Assembly: GCF_020379485.1 (NCBI RefSeq)
Contig: NC_063452.1
Coordinates: forward strand, 40,178,208 to 40,242,207
DNA from: Brassica napus
Lineage: Eukaryota; Streptophyta; Magnoliopsida; Brassicales; Brassicaceae
Reading direction: 5' to 3'
DNA length: 64,000 bases
The position numbers were made by a program, and so were the translations under genes. Of this stretch, positions 32,637-45,056 are shown piece by piece; position 1 is the stretch's first letter; each line of letters begins with the position of its first letter. The notes beneath the pieces are model-generated. The model searched no databases, was not told the DNA's origin, and saw only the letters and a list, made by a program, of their open reading frames with translations.

Positions 32637-34333
32637 ATGGGTGATCACGGCAATCAGGATGACCTCACTGCTGCACTGGCAATCATTCAACAACAAATGT
32701 AGACTCAGCAACAACAGATGTTGCAGATGTAGCAGACCATCCTAAATCAGCAACAAGCTGCTCAAGAAGCAGCTGAGAACGCCGCGCGAGAAGAGCGTGG
32801 TGCTCCTATTGGGGAGCGGAACCTTCCGCGGAACTTCGCTACTAACCGCTCCCCCATCAACCCTCCTCCTTGCACTTGGCATGACTATGAGATCAAACCT
32901 GCACTGATAAGTCTGGTACAGAAGAGCACGTTCAGTGGTCTCACTACTGACATCCCGATGGACCATATCGAAGCCTTTGAGAAAATCTACAATTTCTCTC
33001 GCTCTAATGGAGTGCCACCAGATTATGTCAAATGCACGCTGTTCCCATTCTCTCTTGAAGGGAAAGCTTCTCGCTGGCTCCAATCTCTGCCGACCGGTTC
33101 TCTTACCTCATGGGACAAGGTCCGATCAGCGTTCCTGAGCCACTTCTACAGGAAGTCTAAAACCGCGGCTCTACGGCACAGGATCTCCAATTTCAAGCAG
33201 AAGTCTGATGAACCTTTTCATGAAGCTTGGTAGAGGTACAAGGAGTACCAGAGAGAGTGGCCGCACCATGGGTTTGACGATGACTATATATTGGAGGTGT
33301 TCTATGATGGAGTGAGCTATGAGTTTCGAAACACCTTTGATTCTTCGAGTAATGGAGACTTCATGGCTCAAACCACACCTGGTGCGTTCGAGCTGATTGA
33401 GAACATGGCTTCAAGTTCACTAAACAAGAACAAGGAGCATGACACTCGAAGAGTGTGAACAGCATAGATGATCTCGCTGCAAAGGTGGACCAACTGCTTA
33501 AGGGAAACCAAAGCCAAGTGTTCATAATGGAAGAAACAGCTCCTGAGAAGAGTGCTGGTGACCTGGTGTTTGATGCTGAAATATCAGGAGATGAGCAGCA
33601 AGAGGTGAGCTACGTGAATGGGCAAGGATGGCAGCTCAAAAACTACCACCCAAACCCTAACGTGAGGAACAACCCACAATTTTTCTGGCCTAAGCAAGAC
33701 AAACCAGCTGATCCTGCACAAAGTAACCAAGGTCAGTATGCCGGGTATCAAAAGAACTACCAACCCCAGAACTATGTTCTAAGCTAACCGCAGAACAATC
33801 CACCTCAGATGCAGAAACACCAGAACACTCAGCCAGCTACCTCCGCTCCTATCGCTGTTACGCAAGATGAGACAAAAGCTATGTTGCAGCAGCTGCTCCA
33901 TGGACAACAGCTCCAAGGGAACGCTCTAAACCAGTTTACTACCGAGATCAATACCAGAATAAACCATATGTTCAGCGATTTGAGCACCAAGTACGACAAT
34001 GTCATGAGTCATATGAGACAGATGGACATTCAGATTGCTCAGACTGCTGAGAGCGTCAAGAGGCAACAAGGTACTCAACCTGGGAAAACCGACAAAAACC
34101 CTAAGGAGTGCAATGCGGTTGAGTTGGGAAGTAGAAAGCAACTGTCTGAGCCGGTAAAGAAGAGGTTCACTGCGGCTGAGAAGGGGAAGCAGAAAGAGTC
34201 AGAACAACCACCAGCCGATACCCCGACAGCTGAGAAGGAGAGGGAACCAACAGTTGGAACCAATTCGCCAGGACCAGAACAACCAGCTGAGGCTGTCCGC
34301 CCGATCCCAGAGCCTGTTCCTGCTCGCGAATAA
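32637..34333 (+). pseudogene. Athila Gag, copy 2
   Basis: Same start (MGDHGNQ) and domain as copy 1. Stops are TAG at 32,700 (private), TAG at 32,730 (shared), TAG at 33,231 (private, Glu codon GAG in copy 1) and a TAA near 33,785 (private). A 1-nt deletion near 33,443 shifts the frame. The shared TAA at 34,331-34,333 closes the region. The C-terminal Gln/Pro/Glu-rich tail is well kept. Confidence 0.87.
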
Positions 34334-35434
34334 AATCCTAAAGTCCCTTACCCTTTTCCAGCAAAGGCTACTCGTAAGGACCGAGAGGAGATGAAGTGCA
34401 GAAAGATGCTGGAGGACCTAACCGTCCGACTCCCCTTGATGGATGCGATCCAGATGATGCCCTCCATGCGCAGCTTTATGAAGGGATTGATCTCAGGAAA
34501 AATATCAGAGGAGAGCGAATTAATGACTGTGTCTAAGGAGTGCAGCGCCGTGCTTCAGAACAGGCAGATAAAGAAGCGAGGAGACCCAGGCAAATTCGTC
34601 CTCTCTATCCAGATTGGGAAGACAATTTTCTCATGCTCCTTGGTTGATCTGGGATCCAGCGTAAACCTCATGCCCTACTCTGTAGCACGACGTCTGGGAT
34701 ACACGCATTTCAAACCAACTAAGATGTCCTTGGTGTTCGCGGATAGATCAGTTAAGTCCCCGGTTAGTATTCTAGAGGATCTCCAAGTAAAAGTTGGGAA
34801 CACCTCTGTTCCAGCAGACCTCGTAGTTCTACAGCTGGAAGAGGAATCCAAAGATCCTCTCATCTTAGGAAGACCATTCCTATGTACTGTTGGAGCCATC
34901 ATTGATGTACGGCAAGGGAAGATTGATCTCAATCTGGGGGACATAGTCATGCAGTTCGAGATGGATGAGCTGCTGAAGAAGCCGATGCTGGATGGACAGA
35001 CCTTCGAGGTGGATGAAGGGATTGATCCGCTGCAACCTCACGACGGGATGATCGAGGAGATTCTTATAGAAGATCCACTTGAGCTTGCACTAGTAAGAGG
35101 TGAGTCCGAAAAGAGTGTCGAGAACATTGACGCAGACGGGTATTCTAAGATGCTTGACTCCAGAAGGAGTATGGGAAGAATGGTGGCGAGTCTAAGTCTG
35201 GGGGAAGAAAGCAGCAAGGACGAGAACACTCCAACTGGAGCGACCCCTTTACCGAACTCGCTTGTTCCGCCGAACCTACCTGGTGATCCCTAGAGCAAGT
35301 TGAAGGCTCCCAAGGTTGAGCTAAAACCCCTTCCCAAGGGGCTCGTGTACGCTTTCTTAGGTCCGAATTCCACTTACCCAGTCATTGTGAACGCTGAACT
35401 CAATAATGTGGAAACTACATTGCTTTTATGTTAG
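34334..35434 (+). pseudogene. Athila aspartic protease region, copy 2
   Basis: The open stretch 34,391-35,293 has LMDAIQMMPSMRSF, VDLGSSVNLMPYSVA and LILGRPFLCTVGA. It keeps CAG where copy 1 has a stop at 5,554. It has a private TAG near 35,291 (TGG in copy 1) and the shared TAG near 35,432. Confidence 0.85.
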
Positions 35435-37075
35435 CTTAGGAAGTATCGTAAGGCATTAGGATATTCACTAGCTGACATACCTGGCATCTCAACTAATTTA
35501 TGCATGCATATAATACACCTAGAAGATGAATCAATGACTTCTTTTGAACATCTGAGGAGCTTAAACCCGAATCTAAAAGATGTTGTTAAGAAAGAGATAA
35601 TGAAACTTCTTGAAGCGGGTGTGATCTATGACATATCTGATAGTAAGTGGGTTAGCCCTGTTCATGTAGTACCTAAGAAAGGTGGGATCACTGTTATCAC
35701 AAATGAAAAAGAATGAATTGATCTCTACTAGAATAGTGACAGGACATCGCATGTGCATTGATTTCAGAAAATTAAATGCAGCCACTAGAAATGATCACTT
35801 TCCACTTCCCTTCATTGATCAAATGCTTGAGAGATTGGCCAACCACCCATATTACTGCTTTTTAGATGGTTATTCAGGTTTCTTTCAGATCCCTATCCAT
35901 CCGGACGATCAGGAGAAGACGACATTCACATGCCCATACGGAACGTACACATACAGCAGAATGCCATTAGGCCTGTGCAATGCGCCAACAACATTTCAGC
36001 GCTGCATGATGTCGATCTTTACTGACCTGATTGAAGACATTATGGAGGTTTTCATGGACGATATCAGTGTCTATGGAAGCTCCTTTAGTGTCTGTTTGTC
36101 AAACTTGTGCAGGGAACTCAAAAGGTGTGAGGAGAAACATCTGGTGCTCAATTGGGAGAAGTGCCACTTCATGGTCAGAGATGGGATTGTTCTAAGGCAT
36201 AAGATCTCCGAGAACGGCATTGAGGTAGATAAGACAAAGGTCGAAGTGATGATGAGCTTGCAGCCACCAACAACTGTGAAAGCTATCAGAAGCTTCTTGG
36301 TTCACGCAGGGTTTTACAGGAGGTTCATTCAGGATTTCTCAAAAATAGCGAGACAACTCACCAGACTGCTCTGCAAGGAGATCAAGTTTGATTTCGACAG
36401 GGAGTGCTTAGCTGCGTTCCATACGATCAAAGGAGCTCCAGTCAGCGCACCTGTTGTACAACCGCCAGACTGGAATCTCCCTTTTGAGATCATGACTGAT
36501 GCTAGCGATTTTGCAGTTGGAGCAGTCCTTGGGCAGCGCAAGGATAAGAAACTTCATGTGCAAGCAAAACCATGGATGAAGCTCAATGCAGATACGCTAC
36601 GACTGAGAAGGAACTCCTGGCTATTGTTTTTGCATTCGAGAAGTTCAGATCCTACCTGGTGGGATCAAAGGTGATTGTGCACATAGACCATGCTGCTCTT
36701 AAGTACTTGCTCACAAAGAAGGATGCAAAACCGAGGTTGTTGAGGTGGATTCTTCTTCTCCAAGAATTTGATCTCGAGATAAAAGACAAAAAGGGAGTCG
36801 AGAATGGGGTTGCAGACCACTTGTCCAGAATGAAGATTGAGGACGACACATCTCTTGATGAAGAACACACAGTGGAACACGTCAACACGATTGGTCTGCG
36901 CTTCGCGGAACAACCCCTGAGCATAACATCCGATTGTTCTCGCGTACCGGAACAACCAGTAGCCGCGATCCAAAAGTAGTACTCTCACCTCCCCTGGATT
37001 GCTGAGATTGCGAACTTCCTAGCTGCTGAAAAGGAACAACTTAAGTTCACTGGAAACAAGAAGAGGAAATTCTGA
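35435..37075 (+). pseudogene. Athila reverse transcriptase and RNase H, copy 2
   Basis: RT words match copy 1, with FMDD kept near 36,055 (FMDDISVYG). An extra A in an A-run near 35,709 shifts the frame. A 10-bp deletion near 36,559 removes the LHVIYYAS segment start in RNase H. A TAG at 36,977-36,979 replaces CAG. The breaks are largely different from copy 1, so most decay followed the duplication. Confidence 0.9.
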
Positions 37076-38264
37076 AGAGAGGCGAGGTAGTATGTTTGGG
37101 ATGAACCGTACTTGTACAAACATTGCAAGGATGGCATATTCAGAAGGTGTGTTCCAGAGGCAGATATTCCAGGGATTCTACATCATTGCCATCGTTCCTC
37201 CTATGCAGGGCACTTCGCCACATTCAAAACGGTTTCCAAAATCCTCCAAGCAGGTTTCTAGTGGCCAACTATGTTCAGAGATGCTCACGCCTACATAGCT
37301 CGATGCGATGCATGCCAGCGACTTGGGTACATCAACAAAAGGAATGAAATGCCTTAGAATTACATTTTAGAAGTTGAGGTGTTCGACTGTTGGGGAGTCG
37401 ACTTCATGGGACCATTCCCTCCGTCCTTCAAGAACGAGTACATCCTGGTCGCCGTTGACTATGTCTCCAAGTGGGTAGAAGCAGTGGTGAGTCCCACTAA
37501 TGATGCAAAAGTGGTGATTAAGATGTTCAGCTCCATCATCTTTCCGAGATTTGGGGTGCCTAGAGTTGTCATTAGCGATGGCGGAACACACTACATCAAC
37601 AAGGCATTTCAGGGCCTGTTGAAGAAGAATGGGGTGAAACACAAGGTGGATACCGATTATCACCCCCAGACGAGTGGACAGGTTGTAAGTTTCCAACAGG
37701 GAAGTCAAGAACATTCTTCTGAAAACTGTCAATACCTCGCACAAAGACTGGTCGTTTAAGCTGGACAATGCTCTCTGGGCCTACAAAACAGCCTACAAAA
37801 CGTCGCTAGGGACCACCCCCTATCACCTGGTCTACGGTAAGGCTTGTCATCTTCCTGTCGAGCTTGAATACAAGGCTGCATGGGCGGTCAAGTTACTGAA
37901 TTTCGACATCAAGCCAGCAACTGAGAGGTGCATGATCCATGTCCATGAGCTGGAAGAGATAAGACACCTTGCCTATGAGAGTTCCAAAACTTATAAGGAG
38001 AAGACCAAAGCCTACCATGACAAGCGAATCATTGCCAGACGTTTCGAACCAAACGATAAGGTCTTGCTCTTCAACTCCAGACTTAGGTTGTTCCCAGGCA
38101 AGCTGAAATCTAGATGGTCCGGACCCTTCACCATTAAGGAAGTCCACCCTTACGGAGATGTTATGTTGTTGGACAGAAAGGGAGACGAGTTCGCGTCAAT
38201 GGTCAGTGCATCAAGCATTACCTTGCTGACTCCACAATCGCAGAGGGTGAAGAAATTCCCCTAA
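37076..38264 (+). pseudogene. Athila integrase, copy 2
   Basis: It keeps all core acidic positions, including SDGGTHY where copy 1 has SVGGTHY. It is broken by TAG codons near 37,260 and 37,354 (TGG and CAG in copy 1) and by an extra T near 37,686 in the GQV-EV segment. The C-terminus ([11 protein letters not shown]) is followed by a diverged tail to 38,264. Confidence 0.9.
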
Positions 38265-38489
38265 GCGATCCCCCATCAGCCTGATCGGCTGAACCAAGTC
38301 AAGCTAATGACTTTAACTAAGCGCTTGGTGGGAGGCAATCCACTGGTGAGTGTATATATTGTTTTCTATAGTCTATTTTATTTCTTTTCAGATTTAGTTT
38401 GCATGTCAAAAAAAAAAAAAAACCGAACACTTCAGTCAGAACAACCGAAGGATTGTTCTTCTGGTGGAACAACCCATCGCCTGTTCCAG
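38265..38489 (+). other. Post-integrase leader, copy 2
   Basis: Equivalent of 9,257-9,480, with the conserved GTGGGAGGCAATCCAC motif near 38,328 and a longer A-run near 38,408. Ends at the splice donor. Confidence 0.55.
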
Positions 38490-39173
38490 GTAAGTGTTCC
38501 GGACCCAAAAACAATAAAAAAAAATAAAAAAAAAAGAGAGAGATAATGGAGAGCGGTTAGGGTTTCGTCTATTTAAGGACCCACCCTTCCACTTTCCCCT
38601 TTCACTCAGCCATACACTCCTCCTTCTCTTGCGATTTTGAAGCCATCACCAAAACTTAAATTCTCACTCTTTTTAAGTGATTCTTGCTTCTAATCCAATT
38701 GGATTTTCGAGTTCTTTCTGTTTTTGCAGTCCATTTGCTCCGATTATCACGGTAAGAGGCTCGGCAATCAAAATACAATCGCGATTTCGGTTTGAAAAGC
38801 TTACCCTTCTAAACCGCTTTGATAGTTCGATTCTTGTTAGAAATAGCTTGATCCGAAATTCCCTTTTGCTGTTAGGGTTGATTTTAGAAGTTGAACTTTT
38901 GTCTCTTAGCCCTAGAGAATCGCGGTTTCATTTCCCCTTTGTTTGAGCAAGTTCTGATTTAGACAAAATGTTGCATCTTGATATACATTGCTCATATGAA
39001 TTGTGATTGTGAAAAGTTGAAATGGTCTGGTTTGGCGAGTTGATGTTCAGGTTTGTTGAAGACGGGTTGCTTAGAAGGGAAAATGAATAGTTCCTAAAAG
39101 AGGATTAGTTTGATTCCTTTTCTTCTTTGCAACCGAGGATGGAACTAATGAAAAACTTTTGTTTGCCTTGCAG
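38490..39173 (+). other. Predicted intron for the Athila ORF-1 mRNA, copy 2
   Basis: Donor CCAG|GTAAGT and acceptor CCTTGCAG|ATG are both conserved with copy 1. The interval is 684 bp versus 686 bp. Confidence 0.6.
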
Positions 39174-40173
39174 ATGCCTCCACGCACCAAGCAATCGGCC
39201 AATAGAAAAAAAGAAGACGAACAACACGCCCCCACAACGAGCAAAACAACCAACCTCCGCCTCTTACCCATGGCCGCGAGAACAGGAGGACGAGCCAATC
39301 AATCTCGATGATCCTATGCTTTTAGATTTCAATTGCGAAGGGTGGGACAAGGAGACAGCTAGTCGGTACAACACTCTCCTCAAGGCCGAGATACTACCTA
39401 CCCATTTTTGCCACGCCGAGACTCTCGTTGAGCTCGGTATCGACGAGGATGTGTTCGAGACGCTGCAAGCGATGGGGATCGCTCCCCTTTGTTACGCTAC
39501 GCATGAGCTCTACCCTGACCTTGTCCGCCAAGTGCTCGCCACTGCCACCATCAGCTATGAGGACTTCTCTACTCCTTCCTACGCCAACTGCTCCTTTTCA
39601 TTCTTGGCCGATGGGGAGTATTGCTCAGTGTCCCTCGACAAACTCAACGAAATCTATGAGATCGCGAATGAGCCAAGAGGGGTAGCAGTGGCGAAAAAGT
39701 TCGCCCCATCAAACACCTTCTGGGACTTCATCGCGAATGGGAACTTCACACCTGGCAAAGCCTACCAGTCGCAGATCAGGAACCCGGCAATTAGAATAAT
39801 TGTAAAGATCATTTCAAACCTCCTGTTCGCCAAGGATCAGACTTCCAAAGTGAGAAACGGGGAGCTGCAAACTCTGTATGCAGGTATTGAGGATGAGATC
39901 CGCGCTTCAGGGTCTGGCATTCAAATTCAGAAGGTCAAGACGAACCCAGGCTTTCATTTCATCACCATGCTTTGCGAGAGGAGGCTCTGCCTGATGCACG
40001 ACACGAACAAGAAGAACAGAAGCGGTAGCTTGCTCACGCCGCTCTTCAAGCATTTCGGCATTGATCTCAGTAAATACAAGGTGAACACGGAGATTCAGTA
40101 CCTCGACATCAAGTACCTTATGGCGTGCCACATCATGCGAGAAGAGGGTACCTACAGCTTCTTCGACAAGGAG
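39174..40173 (+). pseudogene. Athila ORF-1 protein, copy 2, 5' part
   Basis: The open frame runs through PWPREQEDEPINLDDP, where copy 1 has a stop, to SFFDKE, and is then cut at 40,173 by the Tekay element. An ORF reading on to 40,335 includes 160 bp of Tekay LTR and should not be taken as native. The remainder lies at 52,709-53,022. Confidence 0.85.
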
Positions 40174-41465
40174 TGTAACGCCCCCGAACCCGTTCTAGGC
40201 ATAGGTCAAACCACCGGCCAACAATCAAACAAGAACATGACCGACGGGCCGACCGTCTACCAAGGATCGGGAGCGCTACATGACGGGTTAACGGCCGATC
40301 CGACCAAGGTCACGAAAAGTACAATTCGTAACTAGGCCAGTCCGCCCGCTAACACGTCCCGTCAGACCAAAGCCTAAGGCTTCTCAACTCGTACCCCAAT
40401 CTGACGTTGTGTTAGCTTGGACAAGCTAATATCAGAAACAACAAGGCATTTACACAAAACATCGCTTTATTTATCTTACATAATATCTGGTTTTCAACAC
40501 ACAAAATATTACACAAGTAGTGGCATGCCAAGAAAGCGAAAATACATACTTATAGTCTGAAAGCGTCTTAAGCAAAAAGATGCAAATCTACACCAGCCAG
40601 CCTAGCCTCCCGCGACCTCTACAAGCTCGCTACTGGTCACCTGAAACAACAACGAGTGAGGAGTGAGTAATCTAGCATTACTCAGCGAGTTACATTCCCC
40701 AACTAACAAATACAACCCCTCGCTATCCCACCCCAAACAATCTAAAGCGAGAAGTTCACCTAACAACACATTCAATAAAAATAAGCAATTCAGAAATACG
40801 CAGCGGTAACGATAGCAAGATAACTAGCATTATGCTAATTACAAGCTCATCACCAAACTCAACTCGACCTTAAACCAGGGTTCAATAACCTGAACACGAT
40901 ATAATATATATAACAAACTCGGGCCTGGTGACGTTATGTTCCTCTTCACTCTTGGCAATATCCTATCTTCCTACTACGAAGGTCAGAAGAAGGACTTCAA
41001 CCGACCGCGGCCCACAGTCCTTCGGGTCAACCGCGCGACAGCCCACAGTCCTCGTCGGTCACTGCCATTTACACACACCGTCGTGTAATCACTCAGCCAT
41101 AGCCATGCCCCGTCTATCTGAGTCTTCCCGATCCAGCAAATAAGGGGTTTCCTGACCCGCGGGTACAGGTCTGAAGGAACTAACTCACCCCAATATGCCT
41201 AGCATTGTTGGTTACACAAATGATGTTGGCCAATATATGATGAATACTAAACCCGGTAAAATAACACAAGTTCCTAGTATTAATCGCAATTAACACAACC
41301 AATCATATTCCAGAATATCTAACTATCCACAACTTAGCGATATCATCTAAGCATTCCGCATCGCTAACTAACCATCAAACTAACCATTAGCATGCTACTA
41401 CCGGTTTCTCAAACAATAACAGCATGCATCAACTCAATCAACATAACCTCAATGATTCAAACCGT

Positions 41466-43792
41466 CCAGTTACCCCCTCCATCCCCTCCAACACCCTTAC
41501 CCCCCTTGACAACAACTTACAATCCTCCCAACCCACAGTAAAGTACCGTGGCTTGACTACCACCTATTTACTTGACACTTCTACACTAACTAACCCCCAG
41601 GTTGGTCCCAAAAAACTCCACACACGATACAACTACACCCACCTTCTCACAAATCCATACATCGACCGATTTTATTTTTGAACCGCCTCCACCAATTACA
41701 CCACGTTCTTTAAATTAATTCTACTATTTAAACCTACCATCAGGACACTTCCTTACCCGACTTTAACCACACTTTAACCAACACACAACCCCCAGCTACA
41801 ACGTGACAAATACCTACACTATAACCTACTACTCACCACCCGAGCACAACCCCGTGCACTACATTACCACAACACTGATGTACTGCACACATATACCAAA
41901 ACTCACTCACCTTTTGGCTTCTCGCCTCAACCATCCCACTATGATATTTTACTACGAACCAGAAATCCACCCAATAACACACTCCACTTTAACTAACACC
42001 GCAGAACTTTTTCGAACCCTTAATACAAACGATTTGCCATTAGACCCCCAACGGTACACATTTTTACCCCGACCGCCCTTTTTTACCACTTACACCACGC
42101 TAACCCATCGACACACTTTTATTACCTTTTGCGGCACTGACACCACACTTACAACCTGCTCTCCCTTTACCTAACTTAAACACCCCGTACCACCAAATAC
42201 CGGCTCAAACTTCCACTTACACTTCAAACCGGAGGTGCGCAATCTCAAACCAAAGTCACAACTTAAACGCCACCGAGTCCACCAACGAAACACTGACCAA
42301 CAACCTCATATATCCGATCCATCAACACCCAACGTGGAGACCCCATCCCAAGACAACCCACGCTCAAACCTCCGACCACATCAACCACCACAAACTAACC
42401 CGGCAATACACTCTAAACCCTATCCATATCTAACGAACACTGTCTGACTTTAAACCTCAAACCCCACTTCCCTTTATCAACACCTCTTACCCTCGCTTCC
42501 TTCCACGACATTTTACCCCCTTGTTTTTACCACTTTACCTTACCCCCACAACCCCTACCCGAAACACACTTACACATACTGTATTACTCAACACCTTTCT
42601 TTACCATTACCATACTTTTTACTCGGCCATAACCCAATACACCCACACAATGCACACATTTACCCTATACACGCCCCGAACTCACAACCAACTCCTACCA
42701 CCGAAAAAACACTAATAAACAATCCACGACCAAACCCCCGACCCTCACCAACAACAAACACAGATCCATACCTAAACACCACCGGACTTTTAAAACCACC
42801 ACACCTACCCGCCCGTTACACCTTACATTACCAACCACCGAAAACTTTTACCACACACCAGACTTTTACACACTCTTTACACAAAACCCACATTTTACAA
42901 ACTTACCCCCTACTACACTTTACATTACTACTCTTTACCTACTTACCACCTACCCTTACGCACCTTTTACAACCCTTTTACACCAACCTACCTATACTTA
43001 CCACCGACGCCCTCTTAAAAATCCACCTGACCAACAACCCACACCCGCCCTTTACCTACCTCCAATTACTCCCGACCTTACACCACCGAAACATACCCCA
43101 CCTCCTCTACATACCACCATAAAACACCAATTTTCAAAACAAAACCACCGATCACACAAACATAACACTCTCAAAACACCACGGTTACCCAACCCCCCCA
43201 ACACAACCACTTTTACCTTTACCAAAACACACATAATTACACTACCCCCCTTTACAAGTTTCACCTAACCTAACACCCCCACTACCACCCACCCCCCTTA
43301 CTTAGCCTCACCCCTTCACTCAAACAACATACTAACTCAAACACGACCAGCAAAAACTAAAACTCTAACATTCAAACAAACTTCACTAACCGTTAACACC
43401 TACATTCCTCCCACCAGCACCTTACACCGCCACTACAACCCCCCTTACTTTACCCACCTCACCCACCCCCACCTTTTACAAACTAATCAAACTAGTCACA
43501 ACACATAACCCCAAACAACCCAAGGCTTATTCAAACAATACACCAGAAACCCGTTTACCTTACCTGCCTTACCCCCGTGGTTACCCTTAGCCCCAACGCC
43601 CTAACCCACCATTAATACCACCACGACAATCCACGCCATATGCCAATTAACACTCAACCCACCAACACCACATTTAGCATAACCAGCTAACCACACTACC
43701 CACTATCCAGAATCCCTAACATCCACCTTCGCTATTCAAACAACCTAACTATAACAACTACCACAAGCATGAAACACTAACATAATAACAAA
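41466..43792. other. G-depleted, strand-asymmetric block in the Tekay 3' LTR
   Basis: The + strand here is made of A, C and T; sampled 60-base lines carry only about 1-7 G. A roughly 33-base direct repeat (ACTCAATCAACA words) flanks it at 41,431-41,465 and 43,793-43,824. Near its right end the text looks like a noisy rewrite of LTR sequence from 41,300-41,430. Short ORFs such as 41,803-42,174 show no domain and are products of biased composition. Assembly or base-calling error is the leading explanation. Confidence 0.75.
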
Positions 43793-44231
43793 AACTCAAT
43801 CAACACCTCAATTATTCAAACCGTTACTCAGTTAGACCCGGCTCCTGCCATGATCCAACTTCCAAGTAACGGGACCCTGCATGAAAACAACTCAGCAATC
43901 AATCGATTATAACACAGTTTTTGGTTGACCGTGGCCTTGACCCCAAACCCGACTTCTGCGATCCGAACCCTTTCTCGACCTTCTCAAGTAGACCCACGTC
44001 CAGACTGGTCTTGAACTGGTCTCCACTAGAACTGATCTCTCTTCACTTGAACAGAACCTTCTCCAGGTGCTGACTCAAAATCGGCAGAGTAACTGTTCTC
44101 GAAAACTTCCTAAATCTAAATCGAAACTCTCGAAAACTATCGAAACTCGATCTTTCTTCTTTGCTTTCTCTCTCACGTTTTGAACTGAATTTCAAGTGTT
44201 CTGAATGTGTTCAAATGAGATGGGGTCGTGG

Positions 44232-44241
44232 CTATTTATAG
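44232..44241 (-). promoter_or_regulatory. TATA box of the Tekay LTR
   Basis: CTATAAATAG on the minus strand, conserved as CTATAAATAT near 51,915-51,924 in the partner (5') LTR, which would drive transcription leftwards through gag and pol. Confidence 0.6.
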
Positions 44242-44600
44242 GAAACAGCAACCAATCAGGAACAAGCCGTGTGGCAGCCCGTGGTCGCTTCGCATGGCTC
44301 CGGACGCATGCGCGGCGACACCTCGTGCTCCACATGGCTGGCTGCATGTCTCAGTCTCAAGCAGGATGACACACTCACGTCCATATGGCCAGCTGCATGA
44401 CTGAAGTGCATGCAGGTCGACACACCATCTCACACATGGCTGGCCGCATGCTTCGGTTGCATGCATCGCAACACCTCGTGCTTGGCCGTTCCACCTCGTG
44501 CTCCACATGTCTACTTGCATGTACAGGTTGCATGTACTGCAACACCTCCTGCTTCCCTTGACACACACACTGACAGGAGCTTGCCACCACTTCCTGAACA
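44240..44600 (-). repeat. Short degenerate repeats in the Tekay LTR
   Basis: Words such as GGCTGGCTGCATG, GGCTGGCCGCATG and CACCTCGTGCTCCACATG recur several times at uneven spacing downstream of the TATA box. The partner LTR has the same set at 51,950-52,290. ORFs on both strands here are by-products. Confidence 0.6.
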
Positions 44601-45019
44601 CACATCTAGCCACCTCGAGCTTCTCGGTCAATTGTCCGATATCGGCCTTCCAGTGAATTTTTCATCCCGTGATCACTCCCAATATTTTTCGACGCCCGTT
44701 CTGATGATCTGATTATTTTTAATAAGCTCCAAATGAATCCTGACTTGATGGAAAATATTTCCCGAGTTTCCGGCTTCTTCGAAAAATTCCATAATACCGA
44801 AATTAGGGTTTTTCGCCCAATTTCCGGTCTTCCTGTTGTGCTTCCAAAAGTGTCATGCTTCAAACGTCCTTTGAGTAAATATACCACATTGTCTAACCAT
44901 TGTCTAGTGGGATACTTGACTCATGGTTCAGACAAAAACAATTGATCGTCCGCGACTCGACCACCCAAAAGATACTCGACCATTCTCTTTTTTTTTTTTT
45001 TTTTTAATGGTTTTCTACA

Positions 45020-45035
45020 TTCTCCCCCCCCCCTT
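45020..45035 (-). other. Polypurine tract of the Tekay element
   Basis: On the minus strand a run of ten or more G followed by AGAA lies directly before the TGTAG start of the 3' LTR. Confidence 0.8.
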
Positions 45036-45056
45036 AACAGAATTCGTCCTCGAATT

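Larger units (their letters stand above)
40174..45019 (-). repeat. Tekay 3' LTR with a 2.3-kb abnormal block
   Basis: At 4,846 bp it is about 2.35 kb longer than the partner LTR. The extra length is the G-poor block at 41,466-43,792. Outside it the sequence aligns with 50,206-52,703, but many one- or two-base losses appear from about 40,900 up to the block. A TATA box on the minus strand lies at 44,232-44,241. A poly-T run and PPT end the LTR. Confidence 0.85.

Noticed and set aside
39127..40335. 402-residue ORF as one gene
   Set aside because: Its end reads through 160 bp of Tekay LTR; the native protein is cut at 40,173 and its start lies in the predicted intron.
41803..42174. 123-residue ORF in the G-poor block, with several neighbours (41,424, 42,235, 42,521)
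   Set aside because: Thr/Pro/Tyr-rich translations with no domain; stops are rare only because G is scarce. No promoter or relative recognised.
44236..44631. Cys-rich 131-residue minus-strand ORF and similar ones at 51,893-52,369, resembling small secreted proteins
   Set aside because: They arise from GCATG/CACA repeats in the Tekay LTR, differ in frame between LTRs, and are open on both strands.
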